In this document: piece after piece, positions 17,144 through 28,316 of the stretch
How the letters are laid out: the number at the start of each line of letters is the position of its first letter
Position numbering within the stretch: the stretch's first letter is position 1
NCBI RefSeq assembly: GCF_016862895.1
Contig: NZ_BONV01000050.1
Span: 1-64,000, forward strand
Source: Planotetraspora kaengkrachanensis
Lineage (GTDB): Bacteria > Actinomycetota > Actinomycetes > Streptosporangiales > Streptosporangiaceae
Direction: 5' to 3'
Length of the DNA stretch: 64,000 bases
The notes under the pieces: model-generated
Seen by the model: the letters and a program-made list of their open reading frames with translations, nothing else
What the model was told of the DNA's origin: nothing
Databases searched by the model: none
Program-made: the position numbers and the translations under genes

Positions 17144-18526
17144 TTATTCGGCCGCCGCGTGCGTCGCCCGCCGGGCGGCGGCGACGAAGCGGGCCGCGAG
17201 CCGGGGGCTGCCCGCCCAGTGCAGGTGCAGGTACGAGGCGAGGACCCGGCCACTGGCGTATCCGTCGGCCCCGCCCCGCCAGCGGAAGGCCGGCCTGTCC
17301 GGCGGGGTGCAGACCGTCCGGTGGAACTCGTGCCCGCGGAAGCGCTCGCCCTCCCGGGTAAGCACCGTGTCGGTCACGGCCACCGCGTCGCGGTAGCCGA
17401 GCGTGAGCCTGGAGGTCATCCGCGCCGTCGTGTCGAGGACGCCGCACATCGGGAGCCCGTCGAGCTCCCGCCCCAGATAGAGCAGGCCGGCGCACTCGGC
17501 GGCGATGGGCCCTTCGAAGCCGGCCACCTGTTCGCGCAACGGCACGTTCGCCGACAGGTCGCTCGCGTACACCTCGGGGAAACCACCGGGCACGACGATC
17601 CCCCGTGTCCCCTCAGGCAACGACTCGTCGTGCAACGGGTCGAAGGTGACGACCTCGGCGCCCGCGGCCTCGAGAAGCTCCACATTCTCGGCGTAGCCGA
17701 ACGTGAACGCCGCGCCGCCCGCCACCGCGATCCTGGTCCGGTCCCCTTCCGGCTCCGCCCCGCCCTCCGTGACGGCCGTGGACGGCGACCAGACCGGTCC
17801 CGGCGACGCCGGAGCCGAGCGGGCGAGCCGAACGAGCGCGTCGAGGTCGCAGGACCCGGCGACCAGGGCGGCGAGCAGCCCGGCGGTCCTGACGGCCTCG
17901 GCACGCCGCTCAGCCACGGGGATCAGGCCCAGGTGGCGGGACGGCGTCTCGATCTCCCCCGCCTTCCTGATCGCTCCGAGAACGGGGACTCCGGCGTCTT
18001 CGAGCGCCCCGCGGCAGATCTCCTCGTGCCGGTCGGAGGAGAGCCGGTTGAGGATGACTCCGCCGAGCCGGATCCGGGTGTCGTACGACGCGAATCCGTG
18101 GACGAGGGCGGCCACCGACTGTCCCTGCCCCGCGGCGTCCACGACGAGGACGACGGGCGCGTCCAGCAGCCGGGCGACGTGGGCCGTGGAGGCGAAGTGG
18201 CCGTGCCTGCCGGGCCCGCCAGGACTCGCGGCGACCCCGTCGAACAGCCCCATGACACCCTCGACGACGGCGAGGTCCGAACCGGCCGAACCATGCCGGA
18301 ACAGAGGGCCGACGAGGTCCTCACTGGTCAGCCAGGGATCGAGGTTGCGCCCCGGCCGGCCGGTCGCCAGGGAGTGGTAGCCGGGGTCGATGTAGTCCGG
18401 CCCGACCTTGTGCGGCGACACGCGCAGGCCGCGCTCGGCCAGGGCGGCCATCAAGCCGGTGGCCACCGTGGTCTTGCCCGTCCCCGAACCGGGCGCCGCG
18501 ATCACGAGCCGGGGCACGCCGCTCAT
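17144..18526 (-). CDS. cobB: Cobyrinate / hydrogenobyrinate a,c-diamide synthase CobB
   Basis: CobB amidates the a and c side chains of (hydrogeno)cobyrinic acid with glutamine and ATP during cobalamin synthesis. The 460-residue protein has an N-terminal P-loop (APGSGTGKT, 11-19), the HKVGPDYIDPGYH substrate region and VEGVMGLFDG. A C-terminal class I glutamine amidotransferase domain has the catalytic Cys345 in AAECAGLLYLG and the histidine in RGHEFHRT. ATG 18526 is used because it precedes the P-loop directly and has GGGAG upstream; the frame extends further but with low similarity. No other clear corrin-ring gene is in the window, though metH, a B12 user, is. I found no cobalamin riboswitch in the 257 bp upstream. 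Confidence 0.93.
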   Translation of the reverse strand: MSGVPRLVIAAPGSGTGKTTVATGLMAALAERGLRVSPHKVGPDYIDPGYHSLATGRPGRNLDPWLTSEDLVGPLFRHGSAGSDLAVVEGVMGLFDGVAASPGGPGRHGHFASTAHVARLLDAPVVLVVDAAGQGQSVAALVHGFASYDTRIRLGGVILNRLSSDRHEEICRGALEDAGVPVLGAIRKAGEIETPSRHLGLIPVAERRAEAVRTAGLLAALVAGSCDLDALVRLARSAPASPGPVWSPSTAVTEGGAEPEGDRTRIAVAGGAAFTFGYAENVELLEAAGAEVVTFDPLHDESLPEGTRGIVVPGGFPEVYASDLSANVPLREQVAGFEGPIAAECAGLLYLGRELDGLPMCGVLDTTARMTSRLTLGYRDAVAVTDTVLTREGERFRGHEFHRTVCTPPDRPAFRWRGGADGYASGRVLASYLHLHWAGSPRLAARFVAAARRATHAAAE

Positions 18527-18783
18527 CGCCGGCTCCCGCTCGGCGGTCTGACCGGTGTCGGGCTCGATGGCAGGGTCGGCGGCACGGATGATCCATTCCC
18601 GGGGTCCTCGCCCCGATCGGGTAGGGCTGTGGCCGGGTCCGCTCGGCTTCCGGCCCGGCACTCGCCGCGGGCCTGCCCGGCCGCCCGAAGTGTACGACGT
18701 ACCGCCACGCGGGGCCGGGTCAGGTGTGCCGCGTCATGATCGGCGGGAGGGGGCGTCGGACAGACGTCGGCGGGCGGGGAGCG

Positions 18784-19344
18784 TCAGACGGCGGCGGCCA
18801 GCCGCAGGTTCCAGCGTCCTCCCCTGCCGGTCAGTTCTGCCCGGCTCAGCGGCTCGACGTCGATCCGCCAGAACGCTCCCGGCCAGGTCCCGAGCGTGTG
18901 CACGACCGCGGCCCGGATCACGGACGGGTGGGTGACGGCGACCACGCGGCCGGCGGCCAGGCCGGCGAGCCACTCTCCCACCCGGGCGACCACGTCGACG
19001 ACGGACTCCCCGCCGTGCGGCGCCGCCGTCGGGTCGCCGAGCCAGCGGCTCACGCCCTCGGGGTCGGCCGCCTGGACATCGGCCAGCGTGCGGCCACGCC
19101 ATCCGCCGAAATCGCAGTCGCCCAGCTGCGGGACGGGCTCGGCCGCAAGCCCCAGCCAGTCCGCCGTCTGGGCGCACCGGAGCTCGGGGCCCCGCAGCGC
19201 GAGGCCGTCCGTGTAAGGGGCTGCGAGGCTTCCTTCACAATGGCCGTGGAGGCGGCGCTCCTCCACCGGTTCGTCCCCGGGGAAGGACGCGGCCGCCGTC
19301 GCCGCGGTGAACGCGTGACAGATCAGCAGGAGGCGCGTGGTCAT
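18784..19344 (-). CDS. Histidine-phosphatase-superfamily protein with altered RHG motif
   Basis: The 186-residue protein has the layout of the histidine phosphatase (phosphoglycerate mutase/CobC) superfamily. The N-terminal motif, usually Arg-His-Gly, reads ICHAF, so the catalytic His10 is present but the arginine is replaced by Cys9. The later parts are recognisable: GDCDFGGWRGRTLADVQ, HGGESVVDVVARVGEWL and the second histidine in VVAVTHPSVIRAAV. Because it lies beside cobB, an alpha-ribazole phosphatase (CobC) role is conceivable, but loss of the RHG arginine makes activity uncertain. The ribosome binding site is weak. It lies between cobB and dop, 31 bp downstream of dop. Confidence 0.7.
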   Translation of the reverse strand: MTTRLLLICHAFTAATAAASFPGDEPVEERRLHGHCEGSLAAPYTDGLALRGPELRCAQTADWLGLAAEPVPQLGDCDFGGWRGRTLADVQAADPEGVSRWLGDPTAAPHGGESVVDVVARVGEWLAGLAAGRVVAVTHPSVIRAAVVHTLGTWPGAFWRIDVEPLSRAELTGRGGRWNLRLAAAV

Positions 19345-19375
19345 CGGTTCGGGGGTGGCCCGGCCGCGCGGGGGC

Positions 19376-20893
19376 TCAGCCTTCGCCGGTCAGCGCGGCC
19401 ACGAGGTCGGCCGCCGTCCTGCACCGGTCGAGCAGGTCGCCCACGTGCGCCTTGGTGCCGCGGAGGGGCTCCAGGGTGGGCACCCGCTGCAGCGACTCCC
19501 TGCCGGGGATGTCGAAGATCACCGAGTCCCACGACGCGGCGGCGACCGACTCGCTGTACTGGCGCAGGCAGCGGCCGCGGAAGTAGGCACGGGTGTCGTT
19601 CGGCGGCATCTCGATCGCGCGCTCGACCTCGTCCTCGGCCACCAGCCGCTGGATGCGGCCACGGGCGACGAGCCGGTTGTATAGGCCGCGCTCGGGCCGG
19701 ATGTCGGAATACTGCAGGTCGACGAGCTGCAGGCGCGGGTGGCTCCAGGGCAGGTTGTCGCGGGTGCGGTAACCCTCGAGGAGCTCCAGCTTGGCCACCC
19801 AGTCGAGCTCTCTGGACAGCTGCATCGGGTCCTCGGCCAGCCGGGTCAGCACCGACTCCCAGCGGTTCAGCACGTCCTTGGTCATCTCGTCGACGCTGGA
19901 GCCGTAGCGGTCCTCGACGTACTTGCGGGCCTGCTCGAGATACTCCATCTGGAGCTGCACGGCGGTCATCTTGCGGCCGTTCCGCAGCGCGATCTCGTAC
20001 TTGCAGGTCGGGTCGTGGGACACGGCGCGCAGCGCCGCGACCGGCGACTCCGCCGACAGGTCGTTGGTGAGGAAGCCGTCCTCGATCATCGCCAGGACGA
20101 GGGCCGTCGTCCCCAGCTTCAGATACGTCGAAATTTCCGACATATTGGCGTCGCCGATGATGACGTGGAGGCGGCGGTACTTCTCCGGGTCGGCGTGCGG
20201 CTCGTCACGCGTGTTGATGATCGGCCGCTTGAGCGTGGTCTCGAGGCCGACCTCCACCTCGAAGAAGTCGGCCCGCTGGCTGATCTGGAAACCCTCGCCG
20301 CGCGAGTCCTGCCCGATCCCGACCTTTCCCGCGCCGCAGACGACCTGGCGGGACAGGAAGAACGGGGTGAGATGGCGGACGATGTCGGCGAACGGGGTGG
20401 CCCGGCGCATGAGGTAGTTCTCGTGGCAGCCGTATGAGGCGCCCTTGGCGTCGGTGTTGTTCTTGTACAGCTGGATGGGGGCGTTGCCCGGCATCGCCGA
20501 GGCGCGGACCGCGGCGTCGTGCATGACGCGCTCCCCCGCCTTGTCCCAGATGACCGCCGCCCGGGGGTTGGTGCACTCGGGGGTCGAGTACTCGGGGTGG
20601 GCGTGGTCGACGTAGAGCCGCGCGCCGTTGGTGAGGATGACGTTGGCCAGGCCGAGGTCCTCGTCGGTCAACTGGCTCTGGTCGGCCACCTCACGGGCCA
20701 GGTCGAACCCACGGGCGTCACGGAGCGGGTTCTCCTCCTCGAAGTCCCATCGAGCGCGCCGGGCCCGCGCGGCCGACGCCGCCAGGTACGCGTTGACGAC
20801 CTGTGAGGAGGTCACCATCGCGTTGGCCCCTGGCTGCCCGGGTACGGCGATGCCGTACTCGGTCTCGATGCCCATCACCCGCCGAACCGTCAT
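19376..20893 (-). CDS. dop: Depupylase / Pup deamidase Dop
   Basis: Dop is the paralogue of PafA that removes Pup from substrates and, where Pup ends in glutamine, deamidates it. The 505-residue protein has the metal-binding start ([19 protein letters not shown]). The long Dop-specific loop follows (about 20-64, ...[19 protein letters not shown]). The catalytic Asp96 is in [17 protein letters not shown], with the [19 protein letters not shown] and [20 protein letters not shown] blocks. ATG 20893 matches the family start and has GGCGGGG upstream; the frame runs on upstream without similarity. A TATAAC hexamer (20928-20933, minus strand) may be its -10 box. Since Pup here ends in GGE, Dop probably serves only as depupylase. 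Confidence 0.96.
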   Translation of the reverse strand: MTVRRVMGIETEYGIAVPGQPGANAMVTSSQVVNAYLAASAARARRARWDFEEENPLRDARGFDLAREVADQSQLTDEDLGLANVILTNGARLYVDHAHPEYSTPECTNPRAAVIWDKAGERVMHDAAVRASAMPGNAPIQLYKNNTDAKGASYGCHENYLMRRATPFADIVRHLTPFFLSRQVVCGAGKVGIGQDSRGEGFQISQRADFFEVEVGLETTLKRPIINTRDEPHADPEKYRRLHVIIGDANMSEISTYLKLGTTALVLAMIEDGFLTNDLSAESPVAALRAVSHDPTCKYEIALRNGRKMTAVQLQMEYLEQARKYVEDRYGSSVDEMTKDVLNRWESVLTRLAEDPMQLSRELDWVAKLELLEGYRTRDNLPWSHPRLQLVDLQYSDIRPERGLYNRLVARGRIQRLVAEDEVERAIEMPPNDTRAYFRGRCLRQYSESVAAASWDSVIFDIPGRESLQRVPTLEPLRGTKAHVGDLLDRCRTAADLVAALTGEG

Positions 20894-21097
20894 GCGCACC
20901 CCGCCTGTTTCAGGCTGTCGTTCCGCCGTTATATCCCCGAGCCTAGCCCCTTCTCTATGCCCGGCTGCCAGACAGTTACGGCACCGATGCCTAGGGAGTT
21001 TGTACCGGAACGAGCGGCCGGGGCGAGAAAACCGCATTTCGCCCGGTCGGGTCCGGCGCCGGCACCGGCGGGCCGTCCGGGCCCCCGGGACGCGAAA

Positions 21098-21124
21098 CGG
21101 CGCGGCCCCTGGGGGACCGCGCCG
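21098..21124 (-). terminator. Terminator downstream of arc
   Basis: On the minus strand an 8 bp GC stem (CGGCGCGG with CCGCGCCG) has an inner CCCC/GGGG extension and is followed by GTTTCG. It lies 75 bp after the arc stop and about 200 bp before dop. The dop-arc gap (20894-21198, 305 bp) otherwise holds only the dop promoter region. Confidence 0.65.
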
Positions 21125-21198
21125 CTCGTGACGCCGCGAGTGTCACCGGCTGACGGCAGGTGCGCGAGTGCCTGCGCCGCCCTCTGAGGTGGTGGTGC

Positions 21199-22962
21199 TC
21201 AGAGGTACTGACCGGTGTTGGCCACCGTGTCGATCGACCGGCCGGCCTCCGTGCCCTGCTTGCCCTGGACGAGCGTGCGGATGTAGACGATCCGCTCACC
21301 CTTCTTGCCGGAGATGCGGGCCCAGTCGTCGGGGTTGGTGGTGTTGGGCAGGTCCTCGTTCTCGGAGAACTCGTCCACGCAGGCCGCCAGCAGATGCGCG
21401 ATCCGCAGGCCCTTCTGCCCGGTCTCGAGGAACTGCTTGATCGCCATCTTCTTGCCGCGGTCCACGATGTTCTGGATCATGGCCCCGGAGTTGAAGTCCT
21501 TGAAGTAGAGGACTTCCTTGTCGCCGTTGGCGTAGGTCACCTCGAGGAAGCGGTTCTCCTCGCTCTCGGTGTACATCCGCTCGACGACCCGCTGGATCAT
21601 GCCCGCGATCGTGCCCTCACGGCTGTCGCCGTGCTCGGACAGGTCGTCGGCGTGGAGCGGGAGCTCGCTGATGATGTACTTCGAGAAGATGTCCTTGGCC
21701 GCCTCGGCGTCCGGCCGCTCGATCTTGATCTTCACGTCCAGACGGCCGGGCCGCAGGATCGCGGGGTCGATCATGTCCTCGCGGTTGGAGGCGCCGATGA
21801 CGATGACGTTCTCCAGGCCCTCGACGCCGTCGATCTCCGACAGCAGCTGGGGGACGATGGTGTTCTCGACATCGGAGGAGACGCCGGAGCCGCGGGTACG
21901 GAAGATCGAGTCCATCTCGTCGAAGAACACGATCACCGGTGTGCCCTCGGAGGCCTTCTCCCTGGCCCGCTGGAAGACCAGGCGGATGTGCCGCTCGGTC
22001 TCGCCGACGTACTTGTTGAGAAGCTCGGGACCCTTGATGTTGAGGAAGAAGCTCTTGCCGGACTGGCCGGTCTTCTCTGCGACCTGCTTGGCGAGGGAGT
22101 TGGCGACCGCCTTGGCGATCAGCGTCTTACCGCACCCGGGAGGGCCGTACAGCAGGACGCCCTTCGGCGGGCGCAGCTTGTGCTCCCTGAACAGGTCGGC
22201 GTGCAGGTAGGGCAGCTCGATCGCGTCCCTGATCTGCTCGATCTGCCTGCTGAGGCCGCCGATCTCCTCGTAGGAGATGTCCGGGACCTCCTCGAGGACG
22301 AGCTCCTCGACCTCGGACTTGGGGATCCGCTCGTAGACATAGTTGGAACGGGGCTCGAGCAGGAGGGAGTCGCCGGCTCTGATCGGCTGGTCGAGGAGGG
22401 ACTCGGCCAGCTTCACCACGCGCTCCTCGTCGGCGTGCGAGATGACGAGCGCGCGCTGCCCGTCCTCGAGGAGTTCCTTGAGCATGACGATCTCGCCGAC
22501 GTCCTCGAAGCCGAGGGCCTCGACGACGTTGAGCGCCTCGTTCAGCATGACCTCCTGGCCACGCTTGAGCGACTCGACCTCGACGGCGGGGCTGACGTTG
22601 ACCCGCAGCTTCCGGCCGCCCGTGAAAACCTCGATGGTGCCGTCTCCCCTGGCCTCGAGGAACACTCCGAAGCCGGACGGCGGCTGGGCCAGCCGGTCGA
22701 CCTCCTCCTTGAGGGCGACGATCTGGTCTCTGGCCTCCTTGAGGGTGGAGACCAGCCGCTCGTTCTGGCTCGTGAGGGCCGCCACCTGGGCCTGGACCTC
22801 ATGAAGCCGCTCTTCGATGACCCTGGCCTGCCGGGGTGACTCGGCCAGCTTCCGGCGCAACGCGGTGATCTCCTCCTGGAGGAAGGAGACCTGTGTTGTG
22901 AGATCCGCGACCTCCCGTTCGCGCTGCGCGGCCCGAGCCTCAGCGTCGTCGCGAGCTGCCAC
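21199..22962 (-). CDS. arc: Proteasome-associated AAA ATPase ARC (Mpa)
   Basis: ARC/Mpa recognises pupylated proteins, unfolds them and feeds them into the 20S core. The 587-residue protein has an N-terminal coiled coil (about 1-95) that binds Pup, and an OB-fold interdomain (about 98-225). One AAA module follows, with Walker A GPPGCGKT (273-280), Walker B IVFFDE (344-349), the sensor IGASNRED and arginine-finger region LRPGRLD. The C-terminus ends TGQYL, a penultimate-tyrosine tail of the kind that docks into proteasome alpha-ring pockets. GTG 22962 has a very strong AGGAGGTGA upstream. The gene is separate from dop, with its own terminator at 21098-21124. Confidence 0.97.
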   Translation of the reverse strand: MAARDDAEARAAQREREVADLTTQVSFLQEEITALRRKLAESPRQARVIEERLHEVQAQVAALTSQNERLVSTLKEARDQIVALKEEVDRLAQPPSGFGVFLEARGDGTIEVFTGGRKLRVNVSPAVEVESLKRGQEVMLNEALNVVEALGFEDVGEIVMLKELLEDGQRALVISHADEERVVKLAESLLDQPIRAGDSLLLEPRSNYVYERIPKSEVEELVLEEVPDISYEEIGGLSRQIEQIRDAIELPYLHADLFREHKLRPPKGVLLYGPPGCGKTLIAKAVANSLAKQVAEKTGQSGKSFFLNIKGPELLNKYVGETERHIRLVFQRAREKASEGTPVIVFFDEMDSIFRTRGSGVSSDVENTIVPQLLSEIDGVEGLENVIVIGASNREDMIDPAILRPGRLDVKIKIERPDAEAAKDIFSKYIISELPLHADDLSEHGDSREGTIAGMIQRVVERMYTESEENRFLEVTYANGDKEVLYFKDFNSGAMIQNIVDRGKKMAIKQFLETGQKGLRIAHLLAACVDEFSENEDLPNTTNPDDWARISGKKGERIVYIRTLVQGKQGTEAGRSIDTVANTGQYL

Positions 22963-23105
22963 GCCCCGTCACCTCCTTCCCCGTCGAGAACGACTACTCA
23001 AGACCCTACCTATCTTGGCGCTGTACGTAACCTGGCCGGGCAGTGTTCGTGTAGTTACATTGGGTGTTCGCCGTTTGATACCTAATTGAGCGTTTATTCT
23101 CGCAG

Positions 23106-23126
23106 CATAAGGAACACACCCTTATG
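23106..23126 (-). terminator. Hairpin downstream of trmI
   Basis: Perfect 7 bp arms CATAAGG (23106-23112) and CCTTATG (23120-23126) flank a 7-base loop in an AT-rich gap between arc and trmI. It lies about 50 bp after the trmI stop and may end that transcript, though no T-run follows. The same 210 bp gap must hold the arc promoter. Confidence 0.45.
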
Positions 23127-23172
23127 TTCCCGTGTCACTGGGCTTTGCCCGTTTGTAGCTGAATCGTCACCC

Positions 23173-25300
<2,128 letters not shown>

Positions 25301-25330
25301 CCGCGGTCCGCGCCCGCCGCACGACGGGGG

Positions 25331-26593
25331 TCAGTCGGCGCCGTACGCCGTCCTGAGCTTGGCGAAGGCGGCGTCGGTGCCCTGGAGCGCCCGGTCGATC
25401 TCCGCGTCGGTGTGGGCGGTCGACAGGAACCAGTTGTGCCACGCGTGGAGGAAGACGCCCTCGTCCAGGCAGGCCCCGGCCCAGTGCATCGCCTTCTCGA
25501 GGGTCTCGTCGCCTTCGAAGGACAACCAGGGCACCTGTACGGGACCCGTCTGCTTCACGACGAACCCGTGTGACGCCGCCTGCGCCGCCAGCCCCTCGCG
25601 CAGCCGGGTACCCGCCCGGTGCATCAGCGCGACCCCGTCGGTCTCCCTGAGGATCTCGATCGTCGCCGTCGCGGCGGCCATCGCGGTCGCGGAGAACCAG
25701 AACGAGCCGGTCGAGTACAACGTCTGCGCCGGGGCGCGCAGGGCCTCGGCCCCCGTGACCGCGGCGATCGGGAAGCCGTTGGCCATGGCCTTGCTCCAGG
25801 CCGTCAGGTCGGGGCGCACTCCCAGCGGCTCCCACGAGCCCCGCAGGTCGAGCCGCCACCCGGCGCGGACGTCGTCGATGACGAGGGCCGCGCCGAGGCG
25901 GTCCGCGAGGGCGCGGATCCCCCGGGCGAACTCCACCTCCGCCGGTTCCTGGTCCTCGAACGAGTCGTGCTTGAACGGCGTGACGAGAATCGCGGCGACG
26001 TCGCCCTCGGCCTGTGCCGCCGCGGCCTCGGCGGACGCGAGGTCGTTGTAGGTGAACTCGATGGTGTCCGCCCGCTGGTTGGGGGTCACGCCGGAAAGGC
26101 CGGGCGTGCACCAGGGGTCGGCCCCGTGGTAGGCGCCGTGGGCGACCAGCACCTTGGTCCTTCCGGTGGCCGCCCTGGCCACCATCAGGGCCTGGGTCGT
26201 CGCGTCGGTGCCATTCTTGGAGAACATCGCCCAGTCGGCCGACGGGATGAGGTCGACGAGGAGCTCCGCCAGTTCGACCATGACCGGGCCCGGCCCGTTG
26301 AGGCAGTCGCCCGACGCCTGCTGCGCGGCGGCGGCGGCCTCGACCCGGGGGTTGCGATGCCCCACGATCATCGGGCCCCAGCTGCACATCAGGTCGACGT
26401 ACTCCTTGCCGTCCGCGTCCCACTGGCGGGCGCCTTCGCCCCTGACGAAGAACTGCGGGTACTTGTCGCCGTGCAGCGCCGCGTTGAGGTGGCCGTACAT
26501 GCCGCCGGGGATGACCTTCGCGGCACGCGCGCGCAGGGAGGCGTCACCCGCGGCCGCGTGGCCGGGCGCGACGTCGCGGGACAACTCACTCAT
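25331..26593 (-). CDS. Class III aminotransferase, glutamate-1-semialdehyde-mutase-like
   Basis: This is a PLP enzyme of 420 residues. Lys268 in TAWSKAMANGFPIAAV is the Schiff-base lysine and Asp240 in LVIDDVRAGWRL the PLP-pairing aspartate. FSKNGTDATTQALMVARAATG and HGAYHGADPWC are the cofactor-phosphate and substrate regions. It resembles HemL but is unlikely to be the housekeeping heme enzyme, because it pairs with a PfkB kinase and not with heme genes. ATG 26593 is chosen because GAGGAGAG lies seven bases upstream; a GTG 11 codons earlier lacks such a site. It is 93 bp downstream of the kinase gene and probably in the same transcript. The substrate is unknown. Confidence 0.85.
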   Translation of the reverse strand: MSELSRDVAPGHAAAGDASLRARAAKVIPGGMYGHLNAALHGDKYPQFFVRGEGARQWDADGKEYVDLMCSWGPMIVGHRNPRVEAAAAAQQASGDCLNGPGPVMVELAELLVDLIPSADWAMFSKNGTDATTQALMVARAATGRTKVLVAHGAYHGADPWCTPGLSGVTPNQRADTIEFTYNDLASAEAAAAQAEGDVAAILVTPFKHDSFEDQEPAEVEFARGIRALADRLGAALVIDDVRAGWRLDLRGSWEPLGVRPDLTAWSKAMANGFPIAAVTGAEALRAPAQTLYSTGSFWFSATAMAAATATIEILRETDGVALMHRAGTRLREGLAAQAASHGFVVKQTGPVQVPWLSFEGDETLEKAMHWAGACLDEGVFLHAWHNWFLSTAHTDAEIDRALQGTDAAFAKLRTAYGAD

Positions 26594-26686
26594 GGGACGG
26601 CTCTCCTCTTCGAAGCGGTGATTCACGGTGAAAGGCGCGGCAGGCCGCCTGCGGCGTACGGCGGCGCGTACGGCCCGCCGGCGGGG

Positions 26687-27592
26687 TCAGGGCGCCTCGA
26701 CGGGCCCGTCGAGACCGGCGTCGGAGCCGAGGCCGCCCGCCACGCGGGCGGCGACCGCCGTTCCGAGCCTGGCGGAGCCGACGACGTCGCGTCCGCCGAG
26801 CAGGCCCGCCACGAATCCCGCGCAGTACGCGTCGCCGCACCCGGTGGTGTCGACGACGGGCACATCGAGCGCGGGGACGCTCGTGTGGCCGGACGAGGTG
26901 GCGACCAGGCTGCCCTGCCCGCCCAGTGTGATGAGAGCGCCCGTGAGCCCGTCGCCGAGCAGCGCCGACGCGGCCCCCTCCGGCGTGTCCGCCCCGGTCA
27001 GCATGAGCGCCTGCTCCTCGTTGGGCAGGAAGTAGTCGACGTGCGGCAGAAAGGCCCGCACCGCCGGCATCAGGTCGGGCATGTTGGACAGGAGGTCCAT
27101 CGTGACCACGGTCCCGTTCTCCCGGATCTTGTCCAGGAGCTCGAAGAACGCCGGGTCGTGCAGGCCCCACGTCACGTCCATGCCGCCGAGATGCACGATC
27201 TCGGCGCCCGCGATCCGCTCCTGGTCGAGATCGGCAACCGACAGCCCCAGATTCGCGCCGGGAACGTGGAACGACGGGCGGCCTCCGTCCGGGCGGATCG
27301 GCAGGATGGAGGCGGCGGTCTGCTCGCCGGGCTTGCGCACCACGCCGCTCACGTCGACCCCGTGCCTCTTCATGATCATGAGTAGGACGTCGCCCAGGTC
27401 GTCGTCGCCCACCGCGCCGAGGGAGGCGACGGGGACGCCCATCTTCGCCAGGTCGACCGCCGTGCCGGCGGCTGCGCCGGCGGCGGTGATGCGGATCTGC
27501 TCCACCAGATGCGTGTCCTGGCCCTCCGGGATGGACTCCACCGGACGTGCCAGGACGTCCACGATGTGAACGCCAAGCGTGACAACCGACAT
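26687..27592 (-). CDS. PfkB-family carbohydrate kinase
   Basis: The 301-residue protein is a ribokinase/PfkB-type sugar or nucleoside kinase. It has the N-terminal substrate region (AAGAAAGTAVDLAKMGVPVASLGAV), GVVRKPGEQTAASILPI, and the C-terminal signature with the anion hole and catalytic aspartate, DTTGCGDAYCAGF. Specificity cannot be told. ATG 27592 has no Shine-Dalgarno sequence, so it may be translated from a leaderless or very short leader mRNA. It shares a 45 bp promoter gap with the divergent TetR gene and leads into the aminotransferase gene; the two probably act on one sugar-derived compound. Confidence 0.85.
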   Translation of the reverse strand: MSVVTLGVHIVDVLARPVESIPEGQDTHLVEQIRITAAGAAAGTAVDLAKMGVPVASLGAVGDDDLGDVLLMIMKRHGVDVSGVVRKPGEQTAASILPIRPDGGRPSFHVPGANLGLSVADLDQERIAGAEIVHLGGMDVTWGLHDPAFFELLDKIRENGTVVTMDLLSNMPDLMPAVRAFLPHVDYFLPNEEQALMLTGADTPEGAASALLGDGLTGALITLGGQGSLVATSSGHTSVPALDVPVVDTTGCGDAYCAGFVAGLLGGRDVVGSARLGTAVAARVAGGLGSDAGLDGPVEAP

Positions 27593-27637
27593 GTGCGGAT
27601 AATAGACGGGCGACCGACTAAAACAACAGGGGGGCGC

Positions 27638-28228
27638 ATGCCGAAGATCGTCAATCATGAGGAGCGCCGCGGCGAGGTGGTCGCGGCGGCCCGCCGGATC
27701 ATCCTGCGCGACGGGATCGAGGCCGCCACCACCCGGGCCATCGCCAAGGAGGCCGGCTACTCCAACGGCGTGCTGACCCACTATTTCGCCGACAAGGACG
27801 ACATCCTGCTCTCGGCGCTGGAGGCCTCCCATCGGCGGATCGCCGAACGGCTCGCGCGGAAGTTGTCGGGCCTCGGCGGCCTCGAGGCGTTGCGGGAGGT
27901 CCTCGTCGACAACGTGCCGCTCGACGAGGAGCGGGCGATGGAGACCGGTCTCGAGATCGGGTTCTGGGGGCGCAGTCTGACCAGCCCCGAACTGCTCGAG
28001 GTCCAGCGCCGTGAGGCCGCCGACCTGCGCTACCTGGTGGTGAGCCTGCTGCAGTCGGCCGCCGAGGCCGGGCAGATCCGCACCGACGAAGACCTGGACG
28101 ACGTCGCGGAACGGCTGCTCGCGCTCGTCGACGGCCTGAGCGTCCACCGGCTGCTCTATCCGGCCAGGATCACCGGGGAACGCCTGGAACGGCTCATCCT
28201 CGGCGAACTGGACCGGCTCCGGCCCTAG
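27638..28228 (+). CDS. TetR-family transcriptional regulator
   Basis: The 196-residue regulator starts with a helix-turn-helix (RRIILRDGIEAATTRAIAKE, then AGYSNGVLTHYFADKDDILL). Its C-terminal ligand domain resembles the BetI-like group (EIGFWGRSLTSPELLEVQ). ATG 27638 has GGGGGG upstream. It is divergent from the PfkB kinase gene with only 45 bp between starts, so the two promoters overlap and it very probably represses the kinase-aminotransferase pair and itself. The inducer is unknown. Confidence 0.88.
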   Translation: MPKIVNHEERRGEVVAAARRIILRDGIEAATTRAIAKEAGYSNGVLTHYFADKDDILLSALEASHRRIAERLARKLSGLGGLEALREVLVDNVPLDEERAMETGLEIGFWGRSLTSPELLEVQRREAADLRYLVVSLLQSAAEAGQIRTDEDLDDVAERLLALVDGLSVHRLLYPARITGERLERLILGELDRLRP

Positions 28229-28316
28229 AAGCCCGAAGGCGGGTCGCGGCCGTCAGGCCCACCGCTCCGCTTGCACGTTCGGCCCGGGAACGCCCTGCGC
28301 CCCCGGGCCGTCCGCG

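Noticed and set aside
18527-18783. Possible cobalamin riboswitch upstream of cobB
   Set aside because: I read the minus strand for the B12 box and the conserved core and found no match in the right order.
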